A stretch of 64,000 bases of DNA, taken from positions 62,001 through 126,000 of the forward strand of contig NZ_NSKC01000001.1 in the NCBI RefSeq assembly GCF_002286985.1, read 5' to 3'. The notes beneath the pieces were generated by a model, which had not been told where the DNA came from, did not search any database, and worked only from the letters and a program-made list of their open reading frames with translations. This DNA comes from Halorubrum salipaludis. GTDB lineage: Archaea > Halobacteriota > Halobacteria > Halobacteriales > Haloferacaceae. A program made the translations under genes and the position numbers. Positions within the stretch are counted from its first letter, which is position 1, and each line of letters opens with the position of its first letter. Positions 1 to 8,169 of the stretch are shown piece after piece.

Positions 1-301
1 TGGCGGCGACCAGCTGGTCGCGCGGGTCCTGGAACACCATGCCGACCGCCGAGCGCGCGGCGACGAGGTCGTCGCTCACGGGGGTTCCATTCACCGAGAC
101 CGTCCCCGCGTCCGGCGTCACGAGCCCGTTGAAGGACCTGACAAGCGTCGTCTTGCCGGAGCCGTTCGCGCCGGCGACGACGAGGAACTCGCCGTCGGCG
201 ACCGAGAGGGTCACGTCGTCGACCGCGACGACGCCGGCGTCGCCCTCCGCGCCTCCCGCGGCGCCGCCGAACCGGCAGGTGACGCCGTCGGCCTCGATCA
301 C
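1..301 (-). CDS. bioM: Biotin ECF transporter ATP-binding protein (partial)
   Basis: N-terminal 100 codons of an ABC ATPase; the 3' part lies outside the window. The visible part has a Walker A motif (GANGSGKTT, about residues 42-50) and a Q-loop (VFQDPRDQL) typical of ECF/CbiO-type ATPases. A GTG start at 301 is chosen because AGGAGG lies seven bases before it. It lies 30 bp downstream of bioY on the same strand, so it probably energises biotin uptake together with BioY. An EcfA-type ATPase shared with other S components is possible, but the bioY linkage favours a dedicated one. Confidence 0.82.
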   Translation of the reverse strand, partial: MIEADGVTCRFGGAAGGAEGDAGVVAVDDVTLSVADGEFLVVAGANGSGKTTLVRSFNGLVTPDAGTVSVNGTPVSDDLVAARSAVGMVFQDPRDQLVAA

Positions 302-331
302 GGGTTCGCCTCCTGAGCGATCACGGCGGCC

Positions 332-913
332 TCACGCGGCCGCGACCGCGTCGGAGCGAACGATGCCGACCGCGGCCGCGACCTTCAGCGCCTCCGCGGG
401 CAGGAACGCGACCGCGCCCACGGTCACCGCCTCGACGGGGCCGAGCGCGAGCACGTACGCGAGCCCGGCGACGCCGAGCGCGTAGATGACGACGGTGCCG
501 AGGACCATCGCGCCCACAAGCGTCGGCAGCCCGACCGTGTCGAGGTCGCGGAGGGTCACGCCGCGGTGAACGACCGCGCCGACGGCGGCGGCGGCCAGCG
601 GGTACGACCAGAGGTAGCCCGCCGACTGGCCGACGAGCGCGCCCACGCCCGCGGAGCCGCCCTCGAACACCGGGGCGCCGACCGCGCCCGCCGCGAGGTA
701 GAGGACGAGGGACGCGGCCCCCCACACCGGACCGAGGTAGATCCCGGCGAGGAACACGCCGAGCACCTGGAGCGTCACCGAGACGGGCGAGACGGGATTC
801 GGGAAGGTCACGTACGCGAACGCGCCGACGAGCGCGGCGAAGAGCGCCGCGCGAGCGAGGTTCGTCGCGGCCTCGTCGCCGACGAGATCCACCGACTCCG
901 TGCTGGTTGCCAT
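332..913 (-). CDS. bioY: BioY, biotin-specific S component of ECF transporter
   Basis: A 193-residue integral membrane protein with about six hydrophobic segments. It has the BioY N-terminal signature region (TFPNPVSPVSVTLQVLGVFL) and the later G-x-x-x-G-rich segment around GQSAGYLWSYP. BioY binds biotin in the membrane and works with an ATPase and a T component. The length is normal for the family. The ATPase gene follows directly. A BirA-like inverted repeat lies 14 bp upstream of the start, suggesting biotin-dependent repression. Confidence 0.93.
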   Translation of the reverse strand: MATSTESVDLVGDEAATNLARAALFAALVGAFAYVTFPNPVSPVSVTLQVLGVFLAGIYLGPVWGAASLVLYLAAGAVGAPVFEGGSAGVGALVGQSAGYLWSYPLAAAAVGAVVHRGVTLRDLDTVGLPTLVGAMVLGTVVIYALGVAGLAYVLALGPVEAVTVGAVAFLPAEALKVAAAVGIVRSDAVAAA

Positions 914-926
914 GTCTCCGAGACCC

Positions 927-958
927 TCGTAAACCGACTTGAAGGTACTGGTTGACGA
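927..958. promoter_or_regulatory. Putative BirA operator upstream of bioY
   Basis: Inverted repeat TCGTAAACC - 14 nt - GGTTGACGA; eight of nine positions pair symmetrically. Half-site sequence and spacing fit the BirA box described for bacteria and archaea (TTGTAAACC-N14/15-GGTTACAA type). It lies immediately before the bioY start. Assignment to BirA is inference from motif and context; no birA gene is in the window. Confidence 0.75.
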
Positions 959-1061
959 CGAGAGAAGGGGGGAGGGCTCCGTCGGTCGTCGATCGTCTCG
1001 CCGAAAGCCGGCTCGGGCCGGACGCGAGGCTTATTTGTCGTCGGCGCGTATCGCCCCGTCC

Positions 1062-1736
1062 ATGGACGAGAAGACCTCCGAGCTCCGCGATCTCTTCGTC
1101 GAGACCACCGGGTCCGAGACGGTGACCGAGCGGCAGGCGGAGTCGCGCGGGACGCTCACCGACCGCGACGAGGCGGCGGTCGACGAGCGGCTCCGCGAGC
1201 TCGTCGCCGCGATGCGCGAGCGCTACGACTTCTCGACCGACCTCGACGACGCGACCTACGTCCGGATCGCTCGCGGGCGCTTCGAGGAGGAGGACGACGA
1301 GGCGATCGCGACCGCGCTCGTCGAGGAGCGCGAGGCCGACGGGGACGGCGATGGGGCGGGAGGCGAGTCGGGCGCCCCGCCCGTCGTCGACCCCGGAACG
1401 GTCCGCGACGCCCGGCTCGACCTCCACCTCGTCCGCGAGGCCGACCGCGAGGTCGGCGACGCCGCGTTCGCGTACGACGACCTGAAGCAGTTGACCGCCG
1501 AGGGTCGCTCGATCCCGGAGTGCGCCGAGGCGCTCGACGCCGACCCCGACGCCGTCGCGAAACACGCCCGCGTCGCCCGCGTGGACCTGACCTCCACCCG
1601 CGCGAACGACCGCTTCCGCGACGAGTTCCGCGACCTCCTCACCGACGCCGAGATCGAGGGCTCACACGCCGAGACCGCCCGCGACGACGGCCTCGAAGAG
1701 GCGACCGAGGACATCGAGACCGACGTTTCCTTATAA
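1062..1736 (+). CDS. Conditioned medium-induced protein 4-like protein
   Basis: A 224-residue acidic soluble protein resembling the haloarchaeal family named conditioned medium-induced protein 4; the assignment is from memory of the family's N-terminus (MDEKTSELRDLF) and C-terminus (DGLEEATEDIETDVS). Residues about 135-185 look like a helix-turn-helix (LTAEGRSIPECAEALDADPDAVAKH), suggesting a DNA-binding role, but the function is unknown. The ATG at 1062 is preferred over upstream in-frame starts because a TATA-like TTATTTG lies about 26 bp upstream, giving a leaderless transcript. The stop codon overlaps the TATA box of the downstream RNA element. Confidence 0.75.
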   Translation: MDEKTSELRDLFVETTGSETVTERQAESRGTLTDRDEAAVDERLRELVAAMRERYDFSTDLDDATYVRIARGRFEEEDDEAIATALVEEREADGDGDGAGGESGAPPVVDPGTVRDARLDLHLVREADREVGDAAFAYDDLKQLTAEGRSIPECAEALDADPDAVAKHARVARVDLTSTRANDRFRDEFRDLLTDAEIEGSHAETARDDGLEEATEDIETDVSL

Positions 1737-1744
1737 ACCGAACT

Positions 1745-2152
1745 GCGGTCGGCGCGTGCCGGCGAGCGGGCCATCGGCCCGCGAGCCGCACGCGCGAGGG
1801 AGTCGCTGGCGCCTTATAAGGCGCCAGCGACAGGGCGAGAGCGAAGCTCTCGCTTGCAACCGGACGTAGTCCGGTGACGAGGCTGGGGAGGCGTGAGGCT
1901 GCTGTGCGGGGTGGGACTCAAAGGGGCAGCCGGGAGGACGGCGCAGGCGACACAAGCACCGCAACGAGGGAGCGATAGCGACCGAGTGAGGAGCGTGGTT
2001 CGAGACGCCTCCGGCGTCTCGTCATCGCCAGAAATCGGAGATTTCTGGCTAGCAGTCAGAACGCTTCGCGTTCTGACGACATCACGAAAGGCGCTTCGCA
2101 CCTTTCGAACGACAGCGAGCGTGCGCCGTCCTCCCGGCTGGGGCTTTGGAGG
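1745..2152 (+). ncRNA. Structured repeat RNA element, copy A (novel family)
   Basis: Intergenic element between convergent genes, with TTATAAA at 1731-1737, which overlaps the preceding stop codon. It opens with the family block GCGGTCGGCGCGTGCC. A perfect 30-nt palindrome follows at 1802-1831, then the shared block GACGAGGCTGGGGAGG. A long closing stem pairs 1927-1945 (CAGCCGGGAGGACGGCGCA) with 2122-2140 at 19 of 19 positions, and the element ends with CGGCTGGGGCTTTGGAGG. Between the stem arms this copy alone carries four extra perfect hairpins with short loops. A TTTATAAG box follows at about 2179. Function is unknown; a stable RNA is inferred. Confidence 0.72.
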
Positions 2153-2271
2153 AGTTCATCGTCGGTCCACGGACAACCATTTATAAGCGAACAGCCGGAG
2201 CTGTCCGATCGGCTATTGCCGATACACACTCAAAAACGCCGCTTCACGAATACTGACCCGCGATCGATTCC

Positions 2272-3666
2272 TTAAAACGGCCCCTTACCGCCGCCCATCA
2301 TGTCGCCGAGGCCGCCGCCGTCGCCGCCGCCCATCTTCTTCATCATGCGCTGCATGTCGCCCTCGCCCATGCCCTGGAACTGACTGATCGTCTGTTCCAT
2401 CATGGAGTGCTGTTCGAGCAGCTGCTGGACCGTCTCCTCGTCGGTGCCGGAGCCGCGCGCGATCCGCTCCGTGCGCGACTGGCCGACGACGCGGGGGTTC
2501 TCCAGCTCCTCCTCGGTCATCGAGTCCATGATGCGCTCGAAGCGGCGCATCCGGTCTTGGGTCACGTCCATCGCGTCGTCCGGGAGCTGGTCCATCATCC
2601 CGCCGCCCATCCCGGGGATCATGTCCATCACCTGGTCTAAGGGCCCCATCCGGTTCATCGCGTCCATCTGCTTTTTCATGTCCTTCAGGGTGAACTCCCC
2701 CTGCAGCATGTCCTCGGGGTCCCAGTCCTCGTCCTCCTCCTGAGCCTCCTGCATGGCGCGCTCGACGCGCTCGGAGAGCTGCTTGAGGTCGCCCATCCCG
2801 AGCAGCCGGGAGATGAACCCGGAGGGCTCGAACCGCTCGATGTCCTGGACCGTCTCGCCGGTCCCGAGGAAGGCGATGGAGGAGTCTGTCTCGTTGACGG
2901 CCGTCAGCGCCCCGCCACCCTTCGCGGTCCCGTCGAGCTTGGTGATCATTACGCCCTCGATGCCGATCGACTCCTCGAACTGGCGGGCCTGCTCCTTCGC
3001 GCCCTGCCCGATCGCGGCGTCCAAGACGAGGAGGGAGCGGTCGGGGTCGACCGCCGACTCGATCTCTTCGATCTCGTCGATCAGGTCGTCTTCGAGCGCG
3101 TGGCGCCCGGCCGTGTCCACGATGTGCACGTCGGCGTCCTCGGTCTCCGCCAGTCCCGTCCGGGCGATGTCGACCGGGTCGTCGTTGTCGGGGTTCCCGT
3201 AGAAGTCGACCTCCGCGCGCTCGCACATCTGCTTGGCCTGGTCGTACGCGCCCGGCCGGAAGGTGTCGGTCTGGATGACTGCGGGGCGGAGCCCCTTCTT
3301 CGAGAACCACCACGCCATCTTGGCGGCGGAGGTGGTCTTCCCGGACCCCTGCAGCCCGGCGAGCAGGATCGTCTGGTTCTCCAGGGGGAGCTCGGTGGAG
3401 TCCCCCACCAGATCGACCATCTCCTCGTAGACGATCTTGAGGACGTGGTCCTTCGCGGTCGTGCCGCCCGGCGGCTCCTCCTCGAGGGCGCGGGACTTGA
3501 TCGAGTCCGACAGCTCCATCACGAGGGAGACGTCGACGTCGGCGGAGAGGAGCGAGCGCTGGATCTCCTTGACGATCTCCTCGACGTCGCTCTCGGAGAG
3601 TCGGGACTTCCCCTGGAGCTTGTCGAGGCTGCTCCGGAGGGACGTACCGAGGTCGTCGAGTACCAT
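2272..3666 (-). CDS. srp54: Signal recognition particle protein SRP54
   Basis: A 464-residue GTPase that binds 7S RNA and the signal sequences of nascent proteins, and docks with FtsY at the membrane. An N-terminal four-helix bundle is followed by the G domain, with P-loop [19 protein letters not shown], and [14 protein letters not shown]. The C-terminal M domain is methionine- and glycine-rich and ends in a GGG-rich tail. Length is normal for the archaeal family. The start at 3666 follows an AAAGCTTTA promoter-like stretch about 30 bp upstream. Gene order next to pantoate kinase carries no obvious functional meaning. Confidence 0.97.
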   Translation of the reverse strand: MVLDDLGTSLRSSLDKLQGKSRLSESDVEEIVKEIQRSLLSADVDVSLVMELSDSIKSRALEEEPPGGTTAKDHVLKIVYEEMVDLVGDSTELPLENQTILLAGLQGSGKTTSAAKMAWWFSKKGLRPAVIQTDTFRPGAYDQAKQMCERAEVDFYGNPDNDDPVDIARTGLAETEDADVHIVDTAGRHALEDDLIDEIEEIESAVDPDRSLLVLDAAIGQGAKEQARQFEESIGIEGVMITKLDGTAKGGGALTAVNETDSSIAFLGTGETVQDIERFEPSGFISRLLGMGDLKQLSERVERAMQEAQEEDEDWDPEDMLQGEFTLKDMKKQMDAMNRMGPLDQVMDMIPGMGGGMMDQLPDDAMDVTQDRMRRFERIMDSMTEEELENPRVVGQSRTERIARGSGTDEETVQQLLEQHSMMEQTISQFQGMGEGDMQRMMKKMGGGDGGGLGDMMGGGKGPF

Positions 3667-3719
3667 TTGCCGGAGCTAGGCGGCCGACGCGGTAAAGCTT
3701 TGTTCGTCGGCGTCGCCGT

Positions 3720-4592
3720 TCACCCTTGCCCGTCAACCGTCAGCCGCGCGCCTGCGGCGTCGATCCGACAGACCTCGGGGTCGTAGCCCGCATCGGAGAG
3801 CCCGGTGCCGAGCGCGAAGACGGTGCGGCCGAGCATCGCCATCGCCGCCTCGCCGCCCGCCTCGCCGACCGCGTCGATCGCCGCCGCGACCTCGGGCACG
3901 AGGAGGTCCGCCTCGCGGGCGAACGCGCGAGCCGCGTCCATCATCGTCGGGAGCCGCGGGTCCGCCCGGAGCCGGTCGAGCGCGTCCTCGCCGGCCGCCG
4001 AGAGCGCGGTCGTGTCGCCGCCCAACACCTCCTCGGTCGACAGCTCGCCGAACGTGACGTACTCCACGCGCGCGGTCGCGGGAAGCCCGTCGAGCTCCCC
4101 GATCCCGGGCGCGCCGGGTTCGACCCGGATCGGGACGCCGCCGCGCGCCTGCGCGACCACGTCGCCGAGTCCGGTTCCGCGAGCCACCTCCGCCTCGTGG
4201 GCGATTCGGACCAGCTCGTTCTCCGACCGACCGCGGTCGAGGAGGTCGTTCGCGGCGAGCGCGGCGCCGAGCGTCGCGGCGCCCGAGACCCCGAAGCCGG
4301 CGCCGATTGGGAGGTCCGTCTCGACGGCGACGTCGACGCCGGTCGCGCCAAGCTCCGCGAGGGCGTCGTCGACCGCGCCGATGGTCCCCGACTCGCCGTC
4401 GATGGTCCGGGCGCCCGAACCGCCGTCGCCTGCCTCTGTTTCGCCACCGGCCGACACCCGGACCGTGACCCCGTCGGTGAGCGTCACCCCGGCGCCGCGC
4501 GAGCCCGCGGCCGCGGGGCGCGCGGCCGGGTGCGCGCTGAAGAAGGCGGTGACGTGGCCGGGAACGAACGCGGTCGCCCGCTGCCTGCTCAT
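3720..4592 (-). CDS. Pantoate kinase (archaeal GHMP-type)
   Basis: A 290-residue GHMP-superfamily kinase. Archaea make coenzyme A with pantoate kinase (PoK) and phosphopantothenate synthetase instead of bacterial PanC/PanK. Visible motifs are the N-terminal FVPGHVTAFFSAHP and the glycine-rich ATP loop GAGFGVSGAATLGAALA (about residues 88-104). A start at 4649 would add 19 basic residues unlike the family; the ATG at 4592 (MSRQRATAFVPGH) matches the usual N-terminus. The divergent gene upstream is an unrelated zinc-ribbon protein. Confidence 0.88.
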   Translation of the reverse strand: MSRQRATAFVPGHVTAFFSAHPAARPAAAGSRGAGVTLTDGVTVRVSAGGETEAGDGGSGARTIDGESGTIGAVDDALAELGATGVDVAVETDLPIGAGFGVSGAATLGAALAANDLLDRGRSENELVRIAHEAEVARGTGLGDVVAQARGGVPIRVEPGAPGIGELDGLPATARVEYVTFGELSTEEVLGGDTTALSAAGEDALDRLRADPRLPTMMDAARAFAREADLLVPEVAAAIDAVGEAGGEAAMAMLGRTVFALGTGLSDAGYDPEVCRIDAAGARLTVDGQG

Positions 4593-4686
4593 GGCGAGTC
4601 GGAGGTGCGGGCGTCGATTAACGGTTGTTATCCGCGATGCCGGCGACACCGCAGGCCTAAGTATCGTCCGACCGAACCGGCGAGGT

Positions 4687-5214
4687 ATGCGAGACCAGTT
4701 CCGTCCCCTGCTCGCCGCGCTGCTGGCGTTGGCGTTGCCGGGCCTCGGTCACCTCACCCTGCGCCGGTGGGGACGGGCGCTGCTGTGGCACCTGACGATC
4801 GTCGGCGGCGGCGTGGCGCTGTTCGCCCTCTACGACGTGCCCGTCGAATCGACGGTTTCGGTGGCGGAGGCCGCCGAGACGGCGGCCGCGCTCCCGACCG
4901 ACGTGACGCTCCCGATCGCCGTCCTGTACGCCCTCTCCGCGGTCGACGCCTACCTCGTCGGGCGGGCCGACGTCGCCGAACAGCAGCGCGCCGATGCGAC
5001 GGCCGAGGCGATCCGGCGCCGCGCCGCGAGCGACGACGGGGAGGGAGCCGGCGACCTCGGGGGCGCGAACGCACCGGCCTCGGCCGGAGCCGTCGCGGAG
5101 ACCGCCGCGGGACCGGCGGAGGTCGAGTGCCCGCACTGCGGCAAGGAGACGGACGCCGACCTCGACTTCTGTCACTGGTGTACCGAGCCGCTCCCGTGGG
5201 CCGACGGGGAGTAG
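4687..5214 (+). CDS. Membrane protein with C-terminal zinc ribbon
   Basis: A 175-residue protein with three hydrophobic segments in the first 90 residues. An Ala/Glu-rich linker leads to a C-terminal zinc ribbon, CPHCGKETDADLDFCHWC (two C-x2-C pairs). This architecture is common in haloarchaea and has no known biochemical role. A similar CRHCG...CRWC ribbon occurs in the protein at 37250-37651, so the two may be distant relatives. The start follows a TAAGTATC promoter-like sequence about 25 bp upstream. Confidence 0.78.
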   Translation: MRDQFRPLLAALLALALPGLGHLTLRRWGRALLWHLTIVGGGVALFALYDVPVESTVSVAEAAETAAALPTDVTLPIAVLYALSAVDAYLVGRADVAEQQRADATAEAIRRRAASDDGEGAGDLGGANAPASAGAVAETAAGPAEVECPHCGKETDADLDFCHWCTEPLPWADGE

Positions 5215-5336
5215 ACGCGGGGACTCGTCGCGGTCGCCCGCGACCGATGTGGTTTCTCACCGCTGATAACCGCGTGACAACTATCATATAGCCGGCCCGT
5301 GAGTGTCCGGGTACGGACGCGAACGACGGACGGAAC

Positions 5337-5834
5337 ATGAGTCTGAATCCACGGCAATACGACGTACGGGAGCTGCGCCGGATCGCGGACGCACCGCGGG
5401 ACGGCGCCGACGGAGCGCCTCGGGAGCGGTCGCTTCGTCAGCCGAACCGGAACCGAGCGGAGCAGGCGGCCCGCTCGGCCGCGTTCACCGAACTGCTCCA
5501 GCGTCAGCGGGGGCTGCGGCTGTCCGGCGGCGGGGACCGACCCGACGCCGGCGATCGGCCGTACCTGACGGCGATCCCGGCCTCGCCGGAGGCGGAACAC
5601 GAGATCGGCGAGTGGCTCGGCTACCTCGTCGACGTGGGCGGCCACGTGCGGAGCCGGGACGCCCTGGCGTACTACGCCGAGCTCGGCTGGGTCGACGACG
5701 ACGCGGTCGAAGCCCTTCGGCGCCGGTTGGAGGGGTTCGACGCCCCGCGGTACGACCGGCCCTTCACCCCCGCAGACCACCGGATCAGCCTCGTCTCCAT
5801 CGTCCGGATCGCTTCGTGTGCGAGTGAATCATGA
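5337..5834 (+). CDS. FlaD/E (ArlD/E)-domain protein
   Basis: A 165-residue protein. Residues about 75-142 match the archaellar FlaD/FlaE domain: PYLTAIPASPEAEHEIGEWL, then YLVDVGG, YYAELGWVDDDAVEALRRRL. In archaellum clusters, FlaC/D/E link the motor to the chemotaxis machinery through CheF. Here no other archaellum gene is nearby. The N-terminal 70 residues are charged and variable. The stop overlaps the start of the next gene (ATGA), so it is probably co-translated with the actin-like ATPase. A TATA-like CATATAG lies about 50 bp upstream. Confidence 0.75.
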   Translation: MSLNPRQYDVRELRRIADAPRDGADGAPRERSLRQPNRNRAEQAARSAAFTELLQRQRGLRLSGGGDRPDAGDRPYLTAIPASPEAEHEIGEWLGYLVDVGGHVRSRDALAYYAELGWVDDDAVEALRRRLEGFDAPRYDRPFTPADHRISLVSIVRIASCASES

Positions 5835-6886
5835 GCGACGACGACGAATCCACGGACATCAACAGTACAGACGGCCCGGAAGCGGTCGGCGTGAAACTCG
5901 GCAGCACGCGGACGGTGCTCGACCTCCCCGACGGGCGGGGCGGTCGCGAGCGACACTCGACGCTGACGTGTCTGGCTACCTACGAGGACGCCATCACGGG
6001 CGAGGAGAAGGTCCTGTTCGGCCACGAGGCCGCGATCGAGTACCCCGACACGGTGCGCTTCATGCTCCGGTCGGGGCTTCCCGAGGACGACGAGAGCGTC
6101 GCCGACGCGGAGCGCTTCTTCGAGGCGCTCGTGGACGCCCACGACGTGCCCGAGGACAGCGCGGTGGTCTATGCGGTCCCCACCATCGACAACGAGGCGG
6201 GCGTGAACAACCTCAAGTCGGTGATCGAGGGCTCCTCGATCGGACAGGTCGAGACACGGAGCTACCCCGAGTCGCTGTGCGGGGCGATCCCCGCCTACGG
6301 TGACGACCTCTCCGCCATCGACGAGGTGTTCGTCTCCATCAACATGGGGTCGACGACGCTGGAGGCGTGCGCCTACCGGCGCGGCGAGCAGCTCTCGCCG
6401 TTCTCGACCGGCTCGGTGACGGGCAACGAGGTCGACCGCCGGATCGTCGCCGCCGTCGAGGAGGAGAGCCAGGGCCGCGTCCACATCGACCGGACGACCG
6501 CCCGGGAGTACAAGGAGGAGCACGCCGACGTGTACGACTTCGAGCCGTTCACGGACGTGATCCAACAGCCCGGCGGCGGGAGCCACGAGTTCACCGTCGA
6601 CCGCGGCGTGCGGGAGCCGGTCGACCGGTACATCGACGAGGCGGTCGACGTCGTCGCCAACGAGTTCCTCCCGGAGCTGGCGAACGACCACATGAAACCG
6701 TACCAGCTCGCGCTGGGCCGCCCCATCGCCGCAACCGGCGGGATGGCCTGCATCCCCGGTCTCACCGAGGAGTTCGAGAAGCGGCTCTCCGCGGAGCTCG
6801 ACCGCGACGTCGAGGTCGTCTCCCCCGACGACCCCGCGACCGCCGCGGCCGAGGGCGCCGGCCGGATCGCCGAGCGCCTGATCTGA
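5831..6886 (+). CDS. Actin-superfamily ATPase (possibly salactin-like)
   Basis: A 351-residue protein with the three nucleotide-binding motifs of the actin/Hsp70/ParM fold in order: phosphate 1 (VGVKLGSTRTVLDL, about residues 18-31), phosphate 2 (EVFVSINMGSTTLEAC, about 163-178) and adenosine (AATGGMACIPGL, about 299-310). Such proteins polymerise in an ATP-dependent way. Haloarchaeal salactin, known from Halobacterium, forms filaments growing from the cell poles; similarity to it is suspected, not demonstrated. The gene overlaps the FlaD/E-domain gene by four bases, which ties the two functionally. Confidence 0.78.
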   Translation: MSDDDESTDINSTDGPEAVGVKLGSTRTVLDLPDGRGGRERHSTLTCLATYEDAITGEEKVLFGHEAAIEYPDTVRFMLRSGLPEDDESVADAERFFEALVDAHDVPEDSAVVYAVPTIDNEAGVNNLKSVIEGSSIGQVETRSYPESLCGAIPAYGDDLSAIDEVFVSINMGSTTLEACAYRRGEQLSPFSTGSVTGNEVDRRIVAAVEEESQGRVHIDRTTAREYKEEHADVYDFEPFTDVIQQPGGGSHEFTVDRGVREPVDRYIDEAVDVVANEFLPELANDHMKPYQLALGRPIAATGGMACIPGLTEEFEKRLSAELDRDVEVVSPDDPATAAAEGAGRIAERLI

Positions 6887-7064
6887 GCGGTCGTTCCCAT
6901 TTTCGGTATCTCTCCGTTGGCAGTCTCTCGATAGCGTCTGCACTCCCTCCTCACCGAAGACCGTGCCTTGATCGATGGCGGGAGTGAGTGATGTGGATCG
7001 GTGGTGACGGGAGGATATTTAAAAGAACTGTGAGCGACGGCGACGATCGCTTATAAATGACGAC

Positions 7065-7360
7065 GCGGTGGCGCGTGCCGAGGAGCGCCCGGAGGGCGCG
7101 ACTCGCACGCGCGAGGGAGTCGCTGGCGCCTTATAAGGCGCCAGCGACAGGGCGAGAGCGAAGCTCTCGCTTGCAACCGGACGTAGTCCGGTGACGAGGC
7201 TGGGGAGGCGTGAGGTGCGGTGTTGTGCGGGGCGGGGTGGGACTCAAAGGGGCAGTCGCGAAGCGGTCGCAGGCGACGCAAGGACCACAGCGAGGGAGCG
7301 GCAGCGACCGAGCGAGGACCGCAGCGAGCGTGCGACCGCTTCGCGGCTGGGGCTTTGGAG
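7065..7360 (+). ncRNA. Structured repeat RNA element, copy B
   Basis: It begins GCGGTGGCGCGTGCC after TTATAAA at 7051-7057. About 100 nt, including a 30-nt palindrome at 7119-7148, are almost identical to copy A. The closing stem pairs 7253-7271 with 7331-7349: 18 Watson-Crick pairs plus one G-U, with a sequence different from copy A, so pairing is conserved by covariation. It ends CGGCTGGGGCTTTGGAG, followed by TTATAAAC at 7382. The flanks (about 6960-7050 and 7385-7465) resemble those of copy E, including an ATATTTAAAAG box upstream. Confidence 0.72.
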
Positions 7361-7498
7361 ATCTTCACCGCGTCATCGATCGCTTATAAACATCCACCAG
7401 CACCACCACAATCAGACTTATAAACAACACCTCTACCACCGTGCGAGACCCACTTCCGCCATCGCTCATCTGCTGGGGGTCCAATCGCGCCGCCGGGG

Positions 7499-8017
7499 TT
7501 ATACATCGAACAGCCGCTCGGCGTCGTCGGCCTGCCGCCGGTAGATCCCTCTGCCCTTCAGCCGCGGGACCTCGTGGCGGTGGAGCCGCTCCGCCTTGCA
7601 GTCGTACACCAGCGGGAACACGTTGGTCCGGCGGCGGGCGACCGTGAACCCGGACATCGCGTCGAGCAGCGACGCGTCCGGATCGGCGGTCACGTACGTC
7701 ACGTAGCCGATCGGCGTCGGTACTTCCCCGCCGTCGGCGCGCCCCGGCCGGGCGTCGATCCGGTCGGCGAGCACGTCGCGGAACGACTCGGCGGTCTCGA
7801 CGAGCGTCTCGGCGCCGATCCCGGACGCGTCAGTATCACCCGCGTCGACCTCACCCGCGTCGACGAGCGTCGCCAGCACCGCGACCTCGCCGATCGAGTC
7901 GTCGATCTCGCGGGTCCGCCACAGGGGATCGAAGCCGTCCGTCGTCTCGTCGACCACGTCGAACCCGTGTTCGCGTCGGTTCGCGACGACCGCGTCGCGG
8001 TACTGGGTCGGATCCAT
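7499..8017 (-). CDS. Conserved haloarchaeal protein of unknown function
   Basis: A 172-residue acidic soluble protein without recognised catalytic motifs. Its N-terminus (MDPTQYRDAVVANRREHGF) and the basic C-terminal half (VYDCKAERLHRHEVPRLKGRGIYRR) look like a conserved folded protein. The ATG at 8017 is chosen because the 12 residues encoded further upstream (MSFFTMQFVRLS) fit poorly with the rest. It is convergent with RNA element copy B and divergent from the lipoprotein gene. No function can be assigned. Confidence 0.6.
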   Translation of the reverse strand: MDPTQYRDAVVANRREHGFDVVDETTDGFDPLWRTREIDDSIGEVAVLATLVDAGEVDAGDTDASGIGAETLVETAESFRDVLADRIDARPGRADGGEVPTPIGYVTYVTADPDASLLDAMSGFTVARRRTNVFPLVYDCKAERLHRHEVPRLKGRGIYRRQADDAERLFDV

Positions 8018-8169
8018 GGAGAGCCTAACGAATTGCATGGTAAAAAATGACACACATGGATCGCGGCGGAGCGAGCTGACGGAGTCGGGTGGCCGATCGA
8101 GGGGTGGAGACGGAGAACACGGTCCGACCCCGTCAGTAACACTATGCGCCCTCGCCGCCTGGACGACGC

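Noticed and set aside
321-1565. Long minus-strand open frame of 414 codons through bioY and the next gene
   Set aside because: It is an Arg/Gly-rich shadow frame of high-GC genes on both strands; bioY and the plus-strand gene are the real ones.
1731-2101. Open frames encoding proteins with GCPFESHPA-like stretches over the repeat elements
   Set aside because: They run antisense through conserved RNA blocks in all copies, have no ribosome or promoter signals of their own, and their sequences follow from the stem-forming DNA. The RNA interpretation explains the conservation better.
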